Shown: positions 1-8,348 of the stretch, in pieces
Layout of the letters: each line of letters opens with the position of its first letter
Position numbering within the stretch: the first letter of the stretch is position 1
From: Micavibrio sp.
GTDB lineage: Bacteria; Pseudomonadota; Alphaproteobacteria; Micavibrionales; Micavibrionaceae
DNA length: 64,000 bases
Direction of reading: 5' to 3'
Assembly: GCA_030824965.1 (NCBI GenBank)
Contig: JAPJQV010000009.1
Span: 17,215 to 81,214, forward strand
Notes under the pieces: model-generated
The model's database searches: none
Told to the model about the DNA's origin: nothing
Seen by the model: the letters and a program-made list of their open reading frames with translations, nothing else
Made by a program: the position numbers and the translations under genes

Positions 1-924
1 GTATCAAACGGTGCAACGGTCACAGGCAATATTATCGGTACTGGCGCAGGTTCCATCGGTCGCGACGGCATTCGGTTGGCCGGAACCAGCAACGCTTTGG
101 TTGATAACAATACGGTAGCCAAAGCCAATCGTTACGGCATTTACGCATCTCAGGGCGGATCTTTGGTAACGAACAACACGATTAGCAATAACGCTGTAGA
201 TGCGACTGGCTCGAACGGCATCTATTTCAACGGCAGCAATAATAGCTCTATCAGTGGCAACGTTGTCGGTTTTGCGAGCAGTGTCACTAAAATAAAAGGC
301 GACGGCATCCTTGTCGAGAACTCCGCCAACGCGACGGTTAACGGCAACACAGTTACAAACGTGGCGAGCCTTGCCTCTAATATCGGCAGCGGTATTTCTA
401 TCTTAAACAGCAACGGCGCATCTGTCACGGATAACACGATCAGCAATACTGGCTGGCAGGGCATTCGTTTGTCTTCGGCCAGCAATGCACTTGTCCAGGG
501 CAATAGTGTCTCGACATCGGGTGCAGACGGTATTTACTCCCAGTGGGGCGGTAATGTAACTATTGATGACAACACCGTCTCAGGCGCAGGCCGCAGTGGC
601 ATTATGATCCTCAATACCGGAGCAAACAATCAGATCACAAATAATACGGTCGATAATACGAGTGAAGACGCAATTCGAGTTCAGGTATCGAACGGTGCGA
701 CGGTCACAGGCAATATTATAGGTGCTGGCGCAGGTTCGATCGGTCGCGACGGTATTCGGTTGGCTGGAACCAGCAACGCTTTGGTTGATAACAATACGGT
801 AGCCAAAGCCAACCGGAATGGTATCTATGTGACGCAAGGCGGATCTTTAGTTACCAATAATATAATCACCAATAATACAATCAATGCGATTGGCGGAGAT
901 GGCATCTATTTGAACGGCAGCACC
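1..924 (+). repeat. Long intragenic direct repeat, period 684 bp (228 codons)
   Basis: Bases 1 to about 240 recur at 685 to about 924 with an offset of exactly 684 bp. The best part (1-180 versus 685-864) is nearly identical at DNA level, with differences mostly at synonymous or single positions; similarity fades towards 240/924. The protein contains two copies of an approximately 80-residue block that starts VSNGATVTGNIIG. The first copy touches the window edge, so further copies may lie upstream. Confidence 0.85.
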
Positions 925-1869
925 AATACTTTGGTTCAAGCTAATTTCATCGGCTTAGGTCCGGATCTGACAGCGGGAACGCCTGACGATACTTCAATAG
1001 GAAATGACGGTATCCGTGTGGCGAATTCGCTTCTGGCTGATATCATTGGCAACTTTATTTCCAGTGCAACTCGATCAGGAATTTTTGTTGAGAATATGGG
1101 CGCTGGTCAGGTTAACATATCCGGTAATGAAGTCACCAATTCGAACACTGGAATGAATTTCGAAAGCGGCTTGATTAATTTGACAGGCGCGTCGAACACG
1201 GTAACAGGCGGTGCTATCGGATATCATTTTGAACCGACTGGGCTAAATAGCGTTAATCTTTTTGGTAATACAATCGGCACAACTGTTTTCTCAGGCCAGT
1301 CACAATACTTCGTCGAACTCGCCAATGGAGCGCTTTACAATCCCGGCACGCCAACGGTAATTGATGGAACGAATGCAAGCTATAATGGTTACACTCCAGC
1401 GGTAGATGGCTTAATCATGTCTTCGCCTCAATACAGCCTGATCGATAACGGTATTTGGGACTGGAATAATGATCCTACCTTGGGCCTTTTCTTCTTTGGT
1501 TTATTGCCTGCTATTGATATAGACGAAAGTGACCTGTTCCGAGAAATTGCCGGAATTCCAGGCGTTGCGGGTAGGTTCAGCATTACTATCCGTGGCTTAC
1601 CGCGTATCGCTGGACTGACGCCTGCAACAGCAGCTGATGCCGGGGCAGGATTTTCACTGAATGATATTACACCTGCAGCAGGCGGCGATGATGAACCGCA
1701 AATAGTATCAACTCAAAATCCTGAGCAGATAGAGCCGGCAGCGGGCGAGGCAGGCAATGTAATCGAAGCCACAAACTGGAATTCTGCAATCGATGCAGCA
1801 AGTCAGGGGCAGGTCGTTAATTATAGTTTCTCAGGTGATGGCAGTGACATTATGACCTCCGGATTATAA
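1..1869 (+). CDS. Right-handed parallel beta-helix repeat protein, 5'-truncated by the window edge
   Basis: The frame is open from base 1, so this is the C-terminal 622 residues of a longer protein; the start and any signal are outside the window. Residues 1 to about 400 are a regular series of short rungs of the type N-x-I-x-x-N-T-V/I with Gly-Ile-Tyr/Arg turns, the PbH1 pattern of right-handed beta-helices (pectate lyase, C5-epimerase and adhesin folds). About 200 residues without clear rungs follow, ending in an acidic, Gly/Ser-rich tail. The protein is rich in Asn, Thr, Ser and Gly and has almost no Cys, typical of an exported surface protein. It borders a polysaccharide locus, so a role in binding or modifying that polymer is plausible but inferred. 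A second beta-helix protein lies at the other end of the locus. Confidence 0.85.
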   Translation, partial: VSNGATVTGNIIGTGAGSIGRDGIRLAGTSNALVDNNTVAKANRYGIYASQGGSLVTNNTISNNAVDATGSNGIYFNGSNNSSISGNVVGFASSVTKIKGDGILVENSANATVNGNTVTNVASLASNIGSGISILNSNGASVTDNTISNTGWQGIRLSSASNALVQGNSVSTSGADGIYSQWGGNVTIDDNTVSGAGRSGIMILNTGANNQITNNTVDNTSEDAIRVQVSNGATVTGNIIGAGAGSIGRDGIRLAGTSNALVDNNTVAKANRNGIYVTQGGSLVTNNIITNNTINAIGGDGIYLNGSTNTLVQANFIGLGPDLTAGTPDDTSIGNDGIRVANSLLADIIGNFISSATRSGIFVENMGAGQVNISGNEVTNSNTGMNFESGLINLTGASNTVTGGAIGYHFEPTGLNSVNLFGNTIGTTVFSGQSQYFVELANGALYNPGTPTVIDGTNASYNGYTPAVDGLIMSSPQYSLIDNGIWDWNNDPTLGLFFFGLLPAIDIDESDLFREIAGIPGVAGRFSITIRGLPRIAGLTPATAADAGAGFSLNDITPAAGGDDEPQIVSTQNPEQIEPAAGEAGNVIEATNWNSAIDAASQGQVVNYSFSGDGSDIMTSGL

Positions 1870-1880
1870 GAAAAATAAAT

Positions 1881-1910
1881 AAAAAACCCGCCAAATGGCG
1901 GGTTTTTTTA
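1881..1910. terminator. Bidirectional Rho-independent terminator between convergent genes
   Basis: A perfect 6-bp stem CCCGCC/GGCGGG (1887-1892 and 1897-1902) with an AAAT loop is followed by seven T on the plus strand and preceded by six A, so it can terminate both the beta-helix gene and the sugar transferase gene that ends at 1914. Confidence 0.9.
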
Positions 1911-1913
1911 TTT

Positions 1914-3386
1914 CTAATCTTTAACAATAACTGCCGGTATGGTTTTTAAGAGGATGACGATATCTCCCCAAAACGACCAGTTTCTGACGTACCAGCTGTC
2001 CCAATAAATGCGGCGCTGGAAACTCATTGAACTGCGTCCGCTGACTTGCCAAAGCCCGGTAATGCCAGGCTTCACCTGCATGTATTCGCGTACAGTATCG
2101 CCGTAATTTTCGACTTCACGCGGCAGGATAGGGCGAGGCCCAACAAGACTCATGTTACCGATAAATACATTCCACAATTGTGGGATTTCATCGAGACTCG
2201 ATTTGCGTAAAAGATGGGCGGTTTTGGTTTTGACACGGGGATCGCGAGGCAGTTTGAAATATTTATCCCAATGTTCCCTAGCTTGCGGATTTTGATCCAG
2301 ATATTCGTACAAAAGATGATCGCAATCCGGCTCCATAGTGCGGAATTTCCAGCATTTGAAAAGCTTACCGTTTTGCCCAAGTCTTTCGCCGCCATAGAAA
2401 ATACTCCCTTTATGTCCCTCTATTTTAAGGGCGATAAGGATGGCTAGAAACATTGGCGAAAATGCAATCAATCCGCACAGAGAAGATGCGACATCGAGAG
2501 ATCTCTTGGCAAAACGCGAAGCCGGATGGGTAAGCGACGTACGGGCTTGGAGCAGCATGACGTCGTATCCAAAGAAATAGCGTGGTTCCATTTCATATAT
2601 ACTCATGCGAGATATTGTCGGCACTACGGAATAATGCGCACCGGTATTCGCCAGGGTCTCGACGATTTTATCGCGCATAAGACCTTTAAAAGTGTCGAGC
2701 ACGATAACGTAATAATTATCGGGATGCTGAGCAATATAATCTTCATAATGCTCTATATCGTTCTCGACTTTTAAATTTTCGTATTTTGGAGGCAAATCTG
2801 AAAGAAGAAAGCGGTCACTGGAGTTATCGCGCAAAAAAACAGTATGCACATCGTATCCGGTTCCGGGATCTGCATTAAATGCATAGAGGATATCCGAAGC
2901 CGTGGTTGAATCACCGATTATGACGGTTGGGATATTCCACCTGGTAGACCGAGCTCTTATTCGGAAAAAAAGCAGCCGCAGGCAGATACAAAATGCGAAG
3001 AATAAAATCCAGTTCAGGCAAATAAGCAGACTGGATGAGCGGATACTTAAGGCGAAACTGGCCGATCCTTCGGCTAAAGCGGCGAATAAAACCCCAAATG
3101 TAATAAGTCGAACCTGATTCCACCATGGAATCCGCAACGTATAATGGCCGTGAGATAGGAAGAGCAGGACTATAACAACGCTGATAGCAAAATATAAATA
3201 ATAACGCTCAAACGGATTGATATAAATAAGGCTTGAGAAGTTCTGGCCAAGCTGAAATTGTGGAAAATAATCAACTAAAGACATAGCGCAACAAAAGCTC
3301 AATATTACGGCAAATATATCACCTGCGGCGATAATGAAGCCGCCGGATCGAGGGGCATGGTGTTTGCGCTGGGATGTTGAAAACAT
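1914..3386 (-). CDS. Undecaprenyl-phosphate sugar-1-phosphate transferase (WbaP/exopolysaccharide polyprenyl glycosylphosphotransferase family)
   Basis: 490 residues. The N-terminal half has about four to five hydrophobic segments and a Rossmann-like CoA-binding domain containing VIIGDSTTA. The C-terminal bacterial sugar transferase domain begins near KRSLDVASS, has one membrane segment, and carries the family signatures KFRTM, LRKSSLDEIPQLWNV, MSLVGPRP and KPGITGLWQVSGR. Enzymes of this family load the first sugar-1-phosphate onto undecaprenyl phosphate at the cytoplasmic face and so start each repeat unit. It is the only initiating transferase of this type in the window and is divergent from the export operon at 3509. 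ATG start at 3386. The sugar specificity (galactose versus glucose) cannot be read from the sequence. Confidence 0.93.
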   Translation of the reverse strand: MFSTSQRKHHAPRSGGFIIAAGDIFAVILSFCCAMSLVDYFPQFQLGQNFSSLIYINPFERYYLYFAISVVIVLLFLSHGHYTLRIPWWNQVRLITFGVLFAALAEGSASFALSIRSSSLLICLNWILFFAFCICLRLLFFRIRARSTRWNIPTVIIGDSTTASDILYAFNADPGTGYDVHTVFLRDNSSDRFLLSDLPPKYENLKVENDIEHYEDYIAQHPDNYYVIVLDTFKGLMRDKIVETLANTGAHYSVVPTISRMSIYEMEPRYFFGYDVMLLQARTSLTHPASRFAKRSLDVASSLCGLIAFSPMFLAILIALKIEGHKGSIFYGGERLGQNGKLFKCWKFRTMEPDCDHLLYEYLDQNPQAREHWDKYFKLPRDPRVKTKTAHLLRKSSLDEIPQLWNVFIGNMSLVGPRPILPREVENYGDTVREYMQVKPGITGLWQVSGRSSMSFQRRIYWDSWYVRNWSFWGDIVILLKTIPAVIVKD

Positions 3387-3508
3387 TTAAAAAAGCCAAT
3401 TACATCAAAATATTATAGATAGAGGGTGTAAAAATTACTGCGTTGCAGTATATATCAGGGCATAACCCTGTAAAAGTATATAACTACAAAAATTTATCCA
3501 GTGAGAAG
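3387..3508. promoter_or_regulatory. Divergent intergenic region upstream of the polysaccharide export operon
   Basis: A 122-bp AT-rich gap separates the sugar transferase gene (minus) from the export operon (plus). A -10-like element is present in both directions: TATAAT on the minus strand (3412-3417) overlapping TATTAT on the plus strand (3411-3416). No convincing -35 accompanies either. A small inverted repeat, CAGGG-N5-CCCTG (3456-3470), lies in the presumed 5' leader of the plus operon. Confidence 0.35.
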
Positions 3509-4276
3509 ATGAATCATAAAAACCTGCTCCAGATTTTAGGAATGTTTCTACTTCTATTCAGCTCGGCTACTTTCGCAGGCGATAATTTGGCGGAACGGGA
3601 AATAGCTGAATTTTTTGACGTCTCAGCAGACAGGGTCCATATTGAATGCCCGCAGAGAAGCTATAATTTTACAACCGAAGACAATCAGACGATCCTGAAT
3701 TTTTGTCTTGATAAAGTTGACCAGAATAAACGCTGTGAAGTATCCATTGCCGGTTTGGACCGCTCGCCCGATATAAATGAAATTTCTTATGATTTAAAAA
3801 TTGCCGACATCACGCCGCGCAATCTCTGGCAAAGTGTAATGCAAATTCATTCTTTTCCGGACGAAGGCGAGAAATGGCGTTGCCCCGTATTATCATTGGA
3901 AACAGTGGCAGGAAATTTCCGATCGTTTAACCGTTGGGATGTGTCGCCGGTTTCTAAAACGCTTGGGTATAACTGCGCGGAGGCAGGCAGTACAATTTCT
4001 TCGCGTTCTGTTATAGACAATGTACCGATACGGCCAGGTGAGTGGCAGAAAATAGAGTTTGCCTCAAGATTATCCGCACAAGACGGATCGCTTCAATTAA
4101 AGGTAGATGAAAAAGATTCAGGTGTCCTAAGGGGCCCCAACATTTTCAATGATAAAAAGCCTCCGTTTTTGAAATTTGGAATTTACAAGCCTGCCGGCTT
4201 TGAAAAAGGGCATTTGAAAAGCTGTGTCAAATACAAGAATGTAAAAATCTCCAGTAAAAAAATTAAAGAGAAATAA
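3509..4276 (+). CDS. Putative periplasmic polysaccharide lyase-like protein (heparin lyase I / PF14099-like fold)
   Basis: 255 residues from the ATG at 3509, chosen because it follows GAGAAG and opens a signal peptide (MNHKNLLQIL, hydrophobic core, ATFA-GD); an in-frame TTG at 3443 would add 22 residues before it. The mature protein has about six Cys. Its middle and end resemble the concanavalin-like polysaccharide lyase family: LWQSVMQIHSFPD, then a strand with PIRPGEWQKIEFASRL, LQLKVDEKDSG, and near the end PPFLKFGIYKP. Lyases or hydrolases are common in Wzy-dependent export operons, where they cut stray polymer in the periplasm. It is first in an operon with an outer-membrane barrel and Wza/Wzc homologues. 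The family call comes from motif memory and is moderate; the substrate is unknown. Confidence 0.55.
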   Translation: MNHKNLLQILGMFLLLFSSATFAGDNLAEREIAEFFDVSADRVHIECPQRSYNFTTEDNQTILNFCLDKVDQNKRCEVSIAGLDRSPDINEISYDLKIADITPRNLWQSVMQIHSFPDEGEKWRCPVLSLETVAGNFRSFNRWDVSPVSKTLGYNCAEAGSTISSRSVIDNVPIRPGEWQKIEFASRLSAQDGSLQLKVDEKDSGVLRGPNIFNDKKPPFLKFGIYKPAGFEKGHLKSCVKYKNVKISSKKIKEK

Positions 4277-5647
4277 TTGCCTGAAATCTTGAGCAAAGAA
4301 AGATTTTTGAATATTCCTCTGAAAAAATTCTTTTTTCAGTCGGTGGCGTTTGTGACTATTATATCGGTTTCAAATACAGCATCCAGCCATACAAGCAATT
4401 CAGAATTGCTCAATCCTGCGCCTAAACCGTTATATATAACAAAAAACATACCAAGGGAAAAAAGAGAGCAGGAACTTTCTGTTCGTTCGCGCCGCTCTCC
4501 TTCTTACGACCCGCAAAATATTCGTATCGGCGAGATTATTTTTGCACCGTCTATTGAAACCTATACGACTTATTCCGATAATGTTTACGGCCGCAGTGAT
4601 AATGAGCGTGAAGACGTTATTTTCGGGGTCAGGCCGGAATTGAAAATTCGGTCCGATCTTCCGCTTCACCAGATTGGCTTTACGTTCTCAGCTGATGACG
4701 CCAGTTATAAAAAATTAAAGGAAGAAAATTACACGGACTATGTTGCAGATTTCGACGGCCGTTTCGATGTCTATCCAGGATTTGCAATTCCCTTGTCGTT
4801 TTCTTACCGGCAACAGCATAGCGGCCGTGACGATCCGGAAGAACGGATATCGGCGGAACCGACCATTTACAGGTTATTGCAAGGCCGGACGGGATTGCGG
4901 CTGACAAGCAGCTATGTAGAGGTCAACGCGTTAACCGGGTTTGAACGCTATAAATACGATGATACATTATCGTTTTCTGGTGCATTGATAGATAATAGCG
5001 CACGTGATCGCGATGTTCTCTCTAACACCGTTTCAGTCGGAGTGCCGCAAACGTCTATTATCGCGCCGTTTGTTTATTTATCGCATAAAACAACCACTTA
5101 CGATCAAGGAGTCGACAGTTTCAATATCAGTCGTGATTCTGATGAAACAGAGATTGGCGTCGGTTCAATCTTCAATTTTACACCTGTGACGCGCTCGACA
5201 TTCCGTATCGGTCAAACCACGCATAATTTCGACGACCCGAGAGCGGACGAGATTAAAGTGATAAGCTATTCTGCCGATCTCAACTGGGATCCTTCTACGT
5301 TAGCGGCCTTTACGCTAACCGGCAGTCGAGGCATCGAGGAGGTTTTCGTTAATTCCGGCGCAAGAATCGAAACAGCTTTGCAACTGGGGATGACTTATGA
5401 ACTGGCCCCAAATATATTGCTCAGGCCCAGCATTGGATATATTGAAAAAGAATATGAAGAGTTTTCGGAAGGCAAAACGAAGTCTATAGTCGGGGGCATG
5501 GAATTGACCTATAAAGTCAATCCGAATATATGGGCAACGCTTGAATATACAGGTATCACGGAAGAGGCGGAAAGTAACCCCGGCGGTATCGGCGTTGAAG
5601 GATACGATAAAAATACGATTACCTTATCTATGAAGTTTCAACTTTAA
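4277..5647 (+). CDS. Outer-membrane beta-barrel protein of the polysaccharide export operon
   Basis: 456 residues from a TTG that abuts the stop of the preceding gene, with AGAGAAA just upstream; a later TTG is possible. An N-terminal hydrophobic segment (FFFQSVAFVTIISV, then SNTASSH) looks like a signal peptide. From about residue 90 the protein is built of alternating polar/aromatic strands (ETYTTYSDNVYGR, IGFTFSADDASY, LSFSYRQQHSGRD) and it ends NTITLSMKFQL, a typical barrel C-terminus with a terminal hydrophobic residue. This matches the PF10082-type beta-barrel proteins found in exopolysaccharide loci, which are thought to help polymer cross the outer membrane. It sits 15 bp before the Wza-like gene. 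Assignment to that family is inference; the barrel itself is well supported. Confidence 0.75.
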   Translation: MPEILSKERFLNIPLKKFFFQSVAFVTIISVSNTASSHTSNSELLNPAPKPLYITKNIPREKREQELSVRSRRSPSYDPQNIRIGEIIFAPSIETYTTYSDNVYGRSDNEREDVIFGVRPELKIRSDLPLHQIGFTFSADDASYKKLKEENYTDYVADFDGRFDVYPGFAIPLSFSYRQQHSGRDDPEERISAEPTIYRLLQGRTGLRLTSSYVEVNALTGFERYKYDDTLSFSGALIDNSARDRDVLSNTVSVGVPQTSIIAPFVYLSHKTTTYDQGVDSFNISRDSDETEIGVGSIFNFTPVTRSTFRIGQTTHNFDDPRADEIKVISYSADLNWDPSTLAAFTLTGSRGIEEVFVNSGARIETALQLGMTYELAPNILLRPSIGYIEKEYEEFSEGKTKSIVGGMELTYKVNPNIWATLEYTGITEEAESNPGGIGVEGYDKNTITLSMKFQL

Positions 5648-5662
5648 AACGGCACGGAAACG

Positions 5663-6232
5663 ATGAAGCGATTGGAAATAATGAAATTTATCTTGGCCCT
5701 TTTGCTGGTGCCGCTTTTGCTGACGGCGTGCGCCCAGGCTAAATCGACACCCATGAAATCCGCTATGGGGGAACAGGGCTATGTTCTCGGCTCAGGGGAT
5801 GCTCTGCGCATTATCGTTTATGGTCAGGATGAATTGTCAGGACAGTTTACGATCGACCCATCAGGCACGATTTCTATGCCGCTTATAAAAGACATCAAGG
5901 CATCTGGCCTGACGGTCCGCGAGTTGGAAGAGGTTGTTACCAACCAGCTTCAACCGAAATATCTGACGGATCCGAAGGTTAGTGTCGAGGTCATCGAATA
6001 TCGCAGCGTTTATATACTTGGTGAAGTCCGGACACCTGGCAAATATGCATATGTCCCGAACATGACGGTCTTACAGGCCATTGCCGTGGCTGGAGGTCAT
6101 ACCTATCGTGCCAATGAAAATGGCGCCGAGATTACAAGGCTGGATGGTGAAGTTTTACGAACATTCGATGCTCCGATCAATCAAATGGTTCAACCTGGTG
6201 ACACGGTCATCATTAAAAGACGCTGGTTCTAA
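5663..6232 (+). CDS. Polysaccharide export lipoprotein, Wza-like (Poly_export + SLBB)
   Basis: 189 residues. The signal peptide ends in the lipobox LLTAC (Cys23), so the mature protein should be an outer-membrane lipoprotein. The Poly_export domain follows, with YVLGSGDALRIIVYGQDELSGQFTIDPSG and a PLIKDIKASGLT stretch, then one SLBB domain (VYILGEVRTPGKYAYVPNMTVLQAIAVAGG). It is shorter than E. coli Wza (about 380 residues) and lacks the extra ring domains and C-terminal helix, so pore formation probably relies on the barrel gene just upstream. It is followed within 12 bp by the Wzc-like gene, its expected inner-membrane partner. Confidence 0.92.
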   Translation: MKRLEIMKFILALLLVPLLLTACAQAKSTPMKSAMGEQGYVLGSGDALRIIVYGQDELSGQFTIDPSGTISMPLIKDIKASGLTVRELEEVVTNQLQPKYLTDPKVSVEVIEYRSVYILGEVRTPGKYAYVPNMTVLQAIAVAGGHTYRANENGAEITRLDGEVLRTFDAPINQMVQPGDTVIIKRRWF

Positions 6233-6243
6233 AAGGAATGAAT

Positions 6244-8343
6244 ATGCACAAGAACAACGATCATATTGAGCCTTTGTCACTGAACGATCTTTTAGGCACG
6301 TTTAATCGCCACCGGATTTTGATCGGCTCGCTTATTCTTGCCTTTTTATTCCTTGGTTTTGTTTTTTATAAAACATCGCCGGCTGAATACTCCGCCAAAG
6401 CGGTCGTGCTCATCGAAAATCAGGAACGCAATGTCCAGATTAAGGCTGTTCTTACTAATGAGGACGACGGTTTTACGATGATACCGTCGGAAATTCAGGT
6501 TCTTACATCGCGCGATCTGGTAGGCAAGGTCGTCGACAGACTTGAACTGGTTGAAAAGCCATGGCTTTTATCGGCAATGCCGGAAGAACAGCCTGTATCC
6601 TCCGAGCCTGCGCCATCTAAAGAAAATCTGGCGCGTATGAGGGACGGTATGATCGACCGTATGCTCGGCGCGTTGAAAGTCAAACAAGTAGAAAAATCGC
6701 GCGCGATCGAAGTCGCCTTTCAGGCAAAAAATCCGAAGATCGCAGCGGATGTCGTGAATACGCTGACGAAGCTTTACATCGAGCAGCAACTATCCAGCAA
6801 TTTTGATGCCATACGACTGACTAATGAATGGCTATCGGATCGTGTCGCCGAAACGCAAAAAAAGGTTTTCGAAGCCGATACAAAAGTTGCCAGATATCGC
6901 GAGGCCGCTGGTATCGTTGACAGCCGAGGCATAGATTTGATCGAGCAGAACATTGCCGAACTCAGCAACAAGCTGACTTCGGCGAATGCGGATGTGGCAG
7001 CAACGCAAGCGCAGCTCGGCTCCATCAGCAATCCAAACAAGCTTGAATCCGCGCCTGAAATTCTTTCTTCACCGCTTATTCAAGGCTTGCGCCAGAAAGA
7101 GGCGGACAGCCGCAATGTATTGGCATCTCTGCAAAATCAATTAGGCGCATCGCATCCGAAAGTTCTAACTGCACGCGCAGAAGTTAATGAAATCAGCGCC
7201 AAAATTCGCCAGGAAACAAATCGCATTGCCGAAGGTCTTCGTCGTGAAAATCAAACGGCAAAAGACAATGCGGAAAATATCGAGAAACAGCTCGATAAGC
7301 TGAAGGAAGAATATAATAAATATAAAAATAACAATATAGAACTGGCGGCTCTCGAAAGCGAAGCTTCGACTAATCGCGCGTTTTTGGAAACTTTAAGCCT
7401 GCGCCTGAAGGAAACACAGTCTCAGGAAGACAATAAATTCCAGACGCCTTATGCGCGGATTATTTCGCCCGCGCCGATACCGGGCTTTCCATCTAGTCCG
7501 AATAAGAAACTGATAATGCTGATCTCGCTGGTTGTCGGTATAGGTGCTGGCTGCGGTATCGCGCTTGCTATCGATATTCTTCATAACGGAATTTATAATG
7601 GTAAACAGGCACAGCATATTACCGGCAGGATGAATATCGCCACCGTGCCAAAAGCAAAGCTCGATCCAGAAAAAGGTTTGATTACCTATGCGGATTATGC
7701 GGTTCATGCGGCATCTTCTGCTTATATGCAGGGTATAAGGGCTGTTTCCATGTTCTTGCGTCTGGAACTTAATAAGCATCCTGAAACTAAAGTTTTTAAT
7801 TTTACATCCGCAGCAGTCGGCGAAGGGAAATCGGCTATAGCGGTTTCCACAGCGCGCCAACTGGCTTTGGAAGGTGTCAAGGTATTGGCCATTGATCTTG
7901 ATATAATGCAACCAAGCCTGACTAATGCGTTCGGCCTGATGCAAAAACCGGGGCTGAACGATCTTTTGAACGGCACGATTTCATTGCAAGATGTTCTTTA
8001 TAAAGATAAGCAAACGGGCGCGACATTGATGGGGGTCGGCAGGCTCGATAACGTGAATGTCATGAGCCAAAGCTTCACGCAATGGAAAAATCTTATTGAA
8101 GGTTTGATAGCTCAGTTCGATATTATCCTTCTCGATAGCCCGCCCGTTATGTCATCGCCGGAAACAAGATTTCTTGCGAAGCTGAGCAAGAATATTCTTT
8201 GTGTCCGTTGGAAAAAAACGCCTGTTAAATCCCTTTGTTTTGCTATTGATACGCTGGAAAGGCTGGAATGTACGGTTGCTGGGACAGTAATTACAATGTC
8301 TCAGGATAAGCGAAAATCCGTGCGGGATAGTTATAGATCGTAA
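6244..8343 (+). CDS. Wzc-like chain-length determinant with tyrosine autokinase domain
   Basis: 699 residues from the ATG at 6244, preferred over ATG 6238 because AAGG lies 7 nt before it and only 1 nt before the other. The N-terminal Wzz domain has a first TM (about residues 28-48), a periplasmic coiled coil, and a second TM after the PGFPSSPNK motif (about residues 415-440). The cytoplasmic BY-kinase domain has Walker A AVGEGKSA (about 523), Walker A' VLAIDLDIMQPS (about 550) and Walker B IILLDSPPV (about 628). Such proteins control polymer length and gate export through Wza. The C-terminus ends DSYRS with a single Tyr instead of the usual Tyr-rich tail, so the phosphorylation switch may be reduced. 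Confidence 0.92.
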   Translation: MHKNNDHIEPLSLNDLLGTFNRHRILIGSLILAFLFLGFVFYKTSPAEYSAKAVVLIENQERNVQIKAVLTNEDDGFTMIPSEIQVLTSRDLVGKVVDRLELVEKPWLLSAMPEEQPVSSEPAPSKENLARMRDGMIDRMLGALKVKQVEKSRAIEVAFQAKNPKIAADVVNTLTKLYIEQQLSSNFDAIRLTNEWLSDRVAETQKKVFEADTKVARYREAAGIVDSRGIDLIEQNIAELSNKLTSANADVAATQAQLGSISNPNKLESAPEILSSPLIQGLRQKEADSRNVLASLQNQLGASHPKVLTARAEVNEISAKIRQETNRIAEGLRRENQTAKDNAENIEKQLDKLKEEYNKYKNNNIELAALESEASTNRAFLETLSLRLKETQSQEDNKFQTPYARIISPAPIPGFPSSPNKKLIMLISLVVGIGAGCGIALAIDILHNGIYNGKQAQHITGRMNIATVPKAKLDPEKGLITYADYAVHAASSAYMQGIRAVSMFLRLELNKHPETKVFNFTSAAVGEGKSAIAVSTARQLALEGVKVLAIDLDIMQPSLTNAFGLMQKPGLNDLLNGTISLQDVLYKDKQTGATLMGVGRLDNVNVMSQSFTQWKNLIEGLIAQFDIILLDSPPVMSSPETRFLAKLSKNILCVRWKKTPVKSLCFAIDTLERLECTVAGTVITMSQDKRKSVRDSYRS

Positions 8344-8348
8344 TTGGT

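Noticed and set aside
1..1869. CRISPR or minisatellite interpretation of the repeated Asn/Thr-rich segment
   Set aside because: The repeats are in frame, degenerate at protein level and fit PbH1 rungs; there are no regular spacers.
7393..7944. 183-codon minus-strand frame within the Wzc-like gene
   Set aside because: Antisense to an intact kinase domain; Cys/Arg-rich composition typical of shadows.
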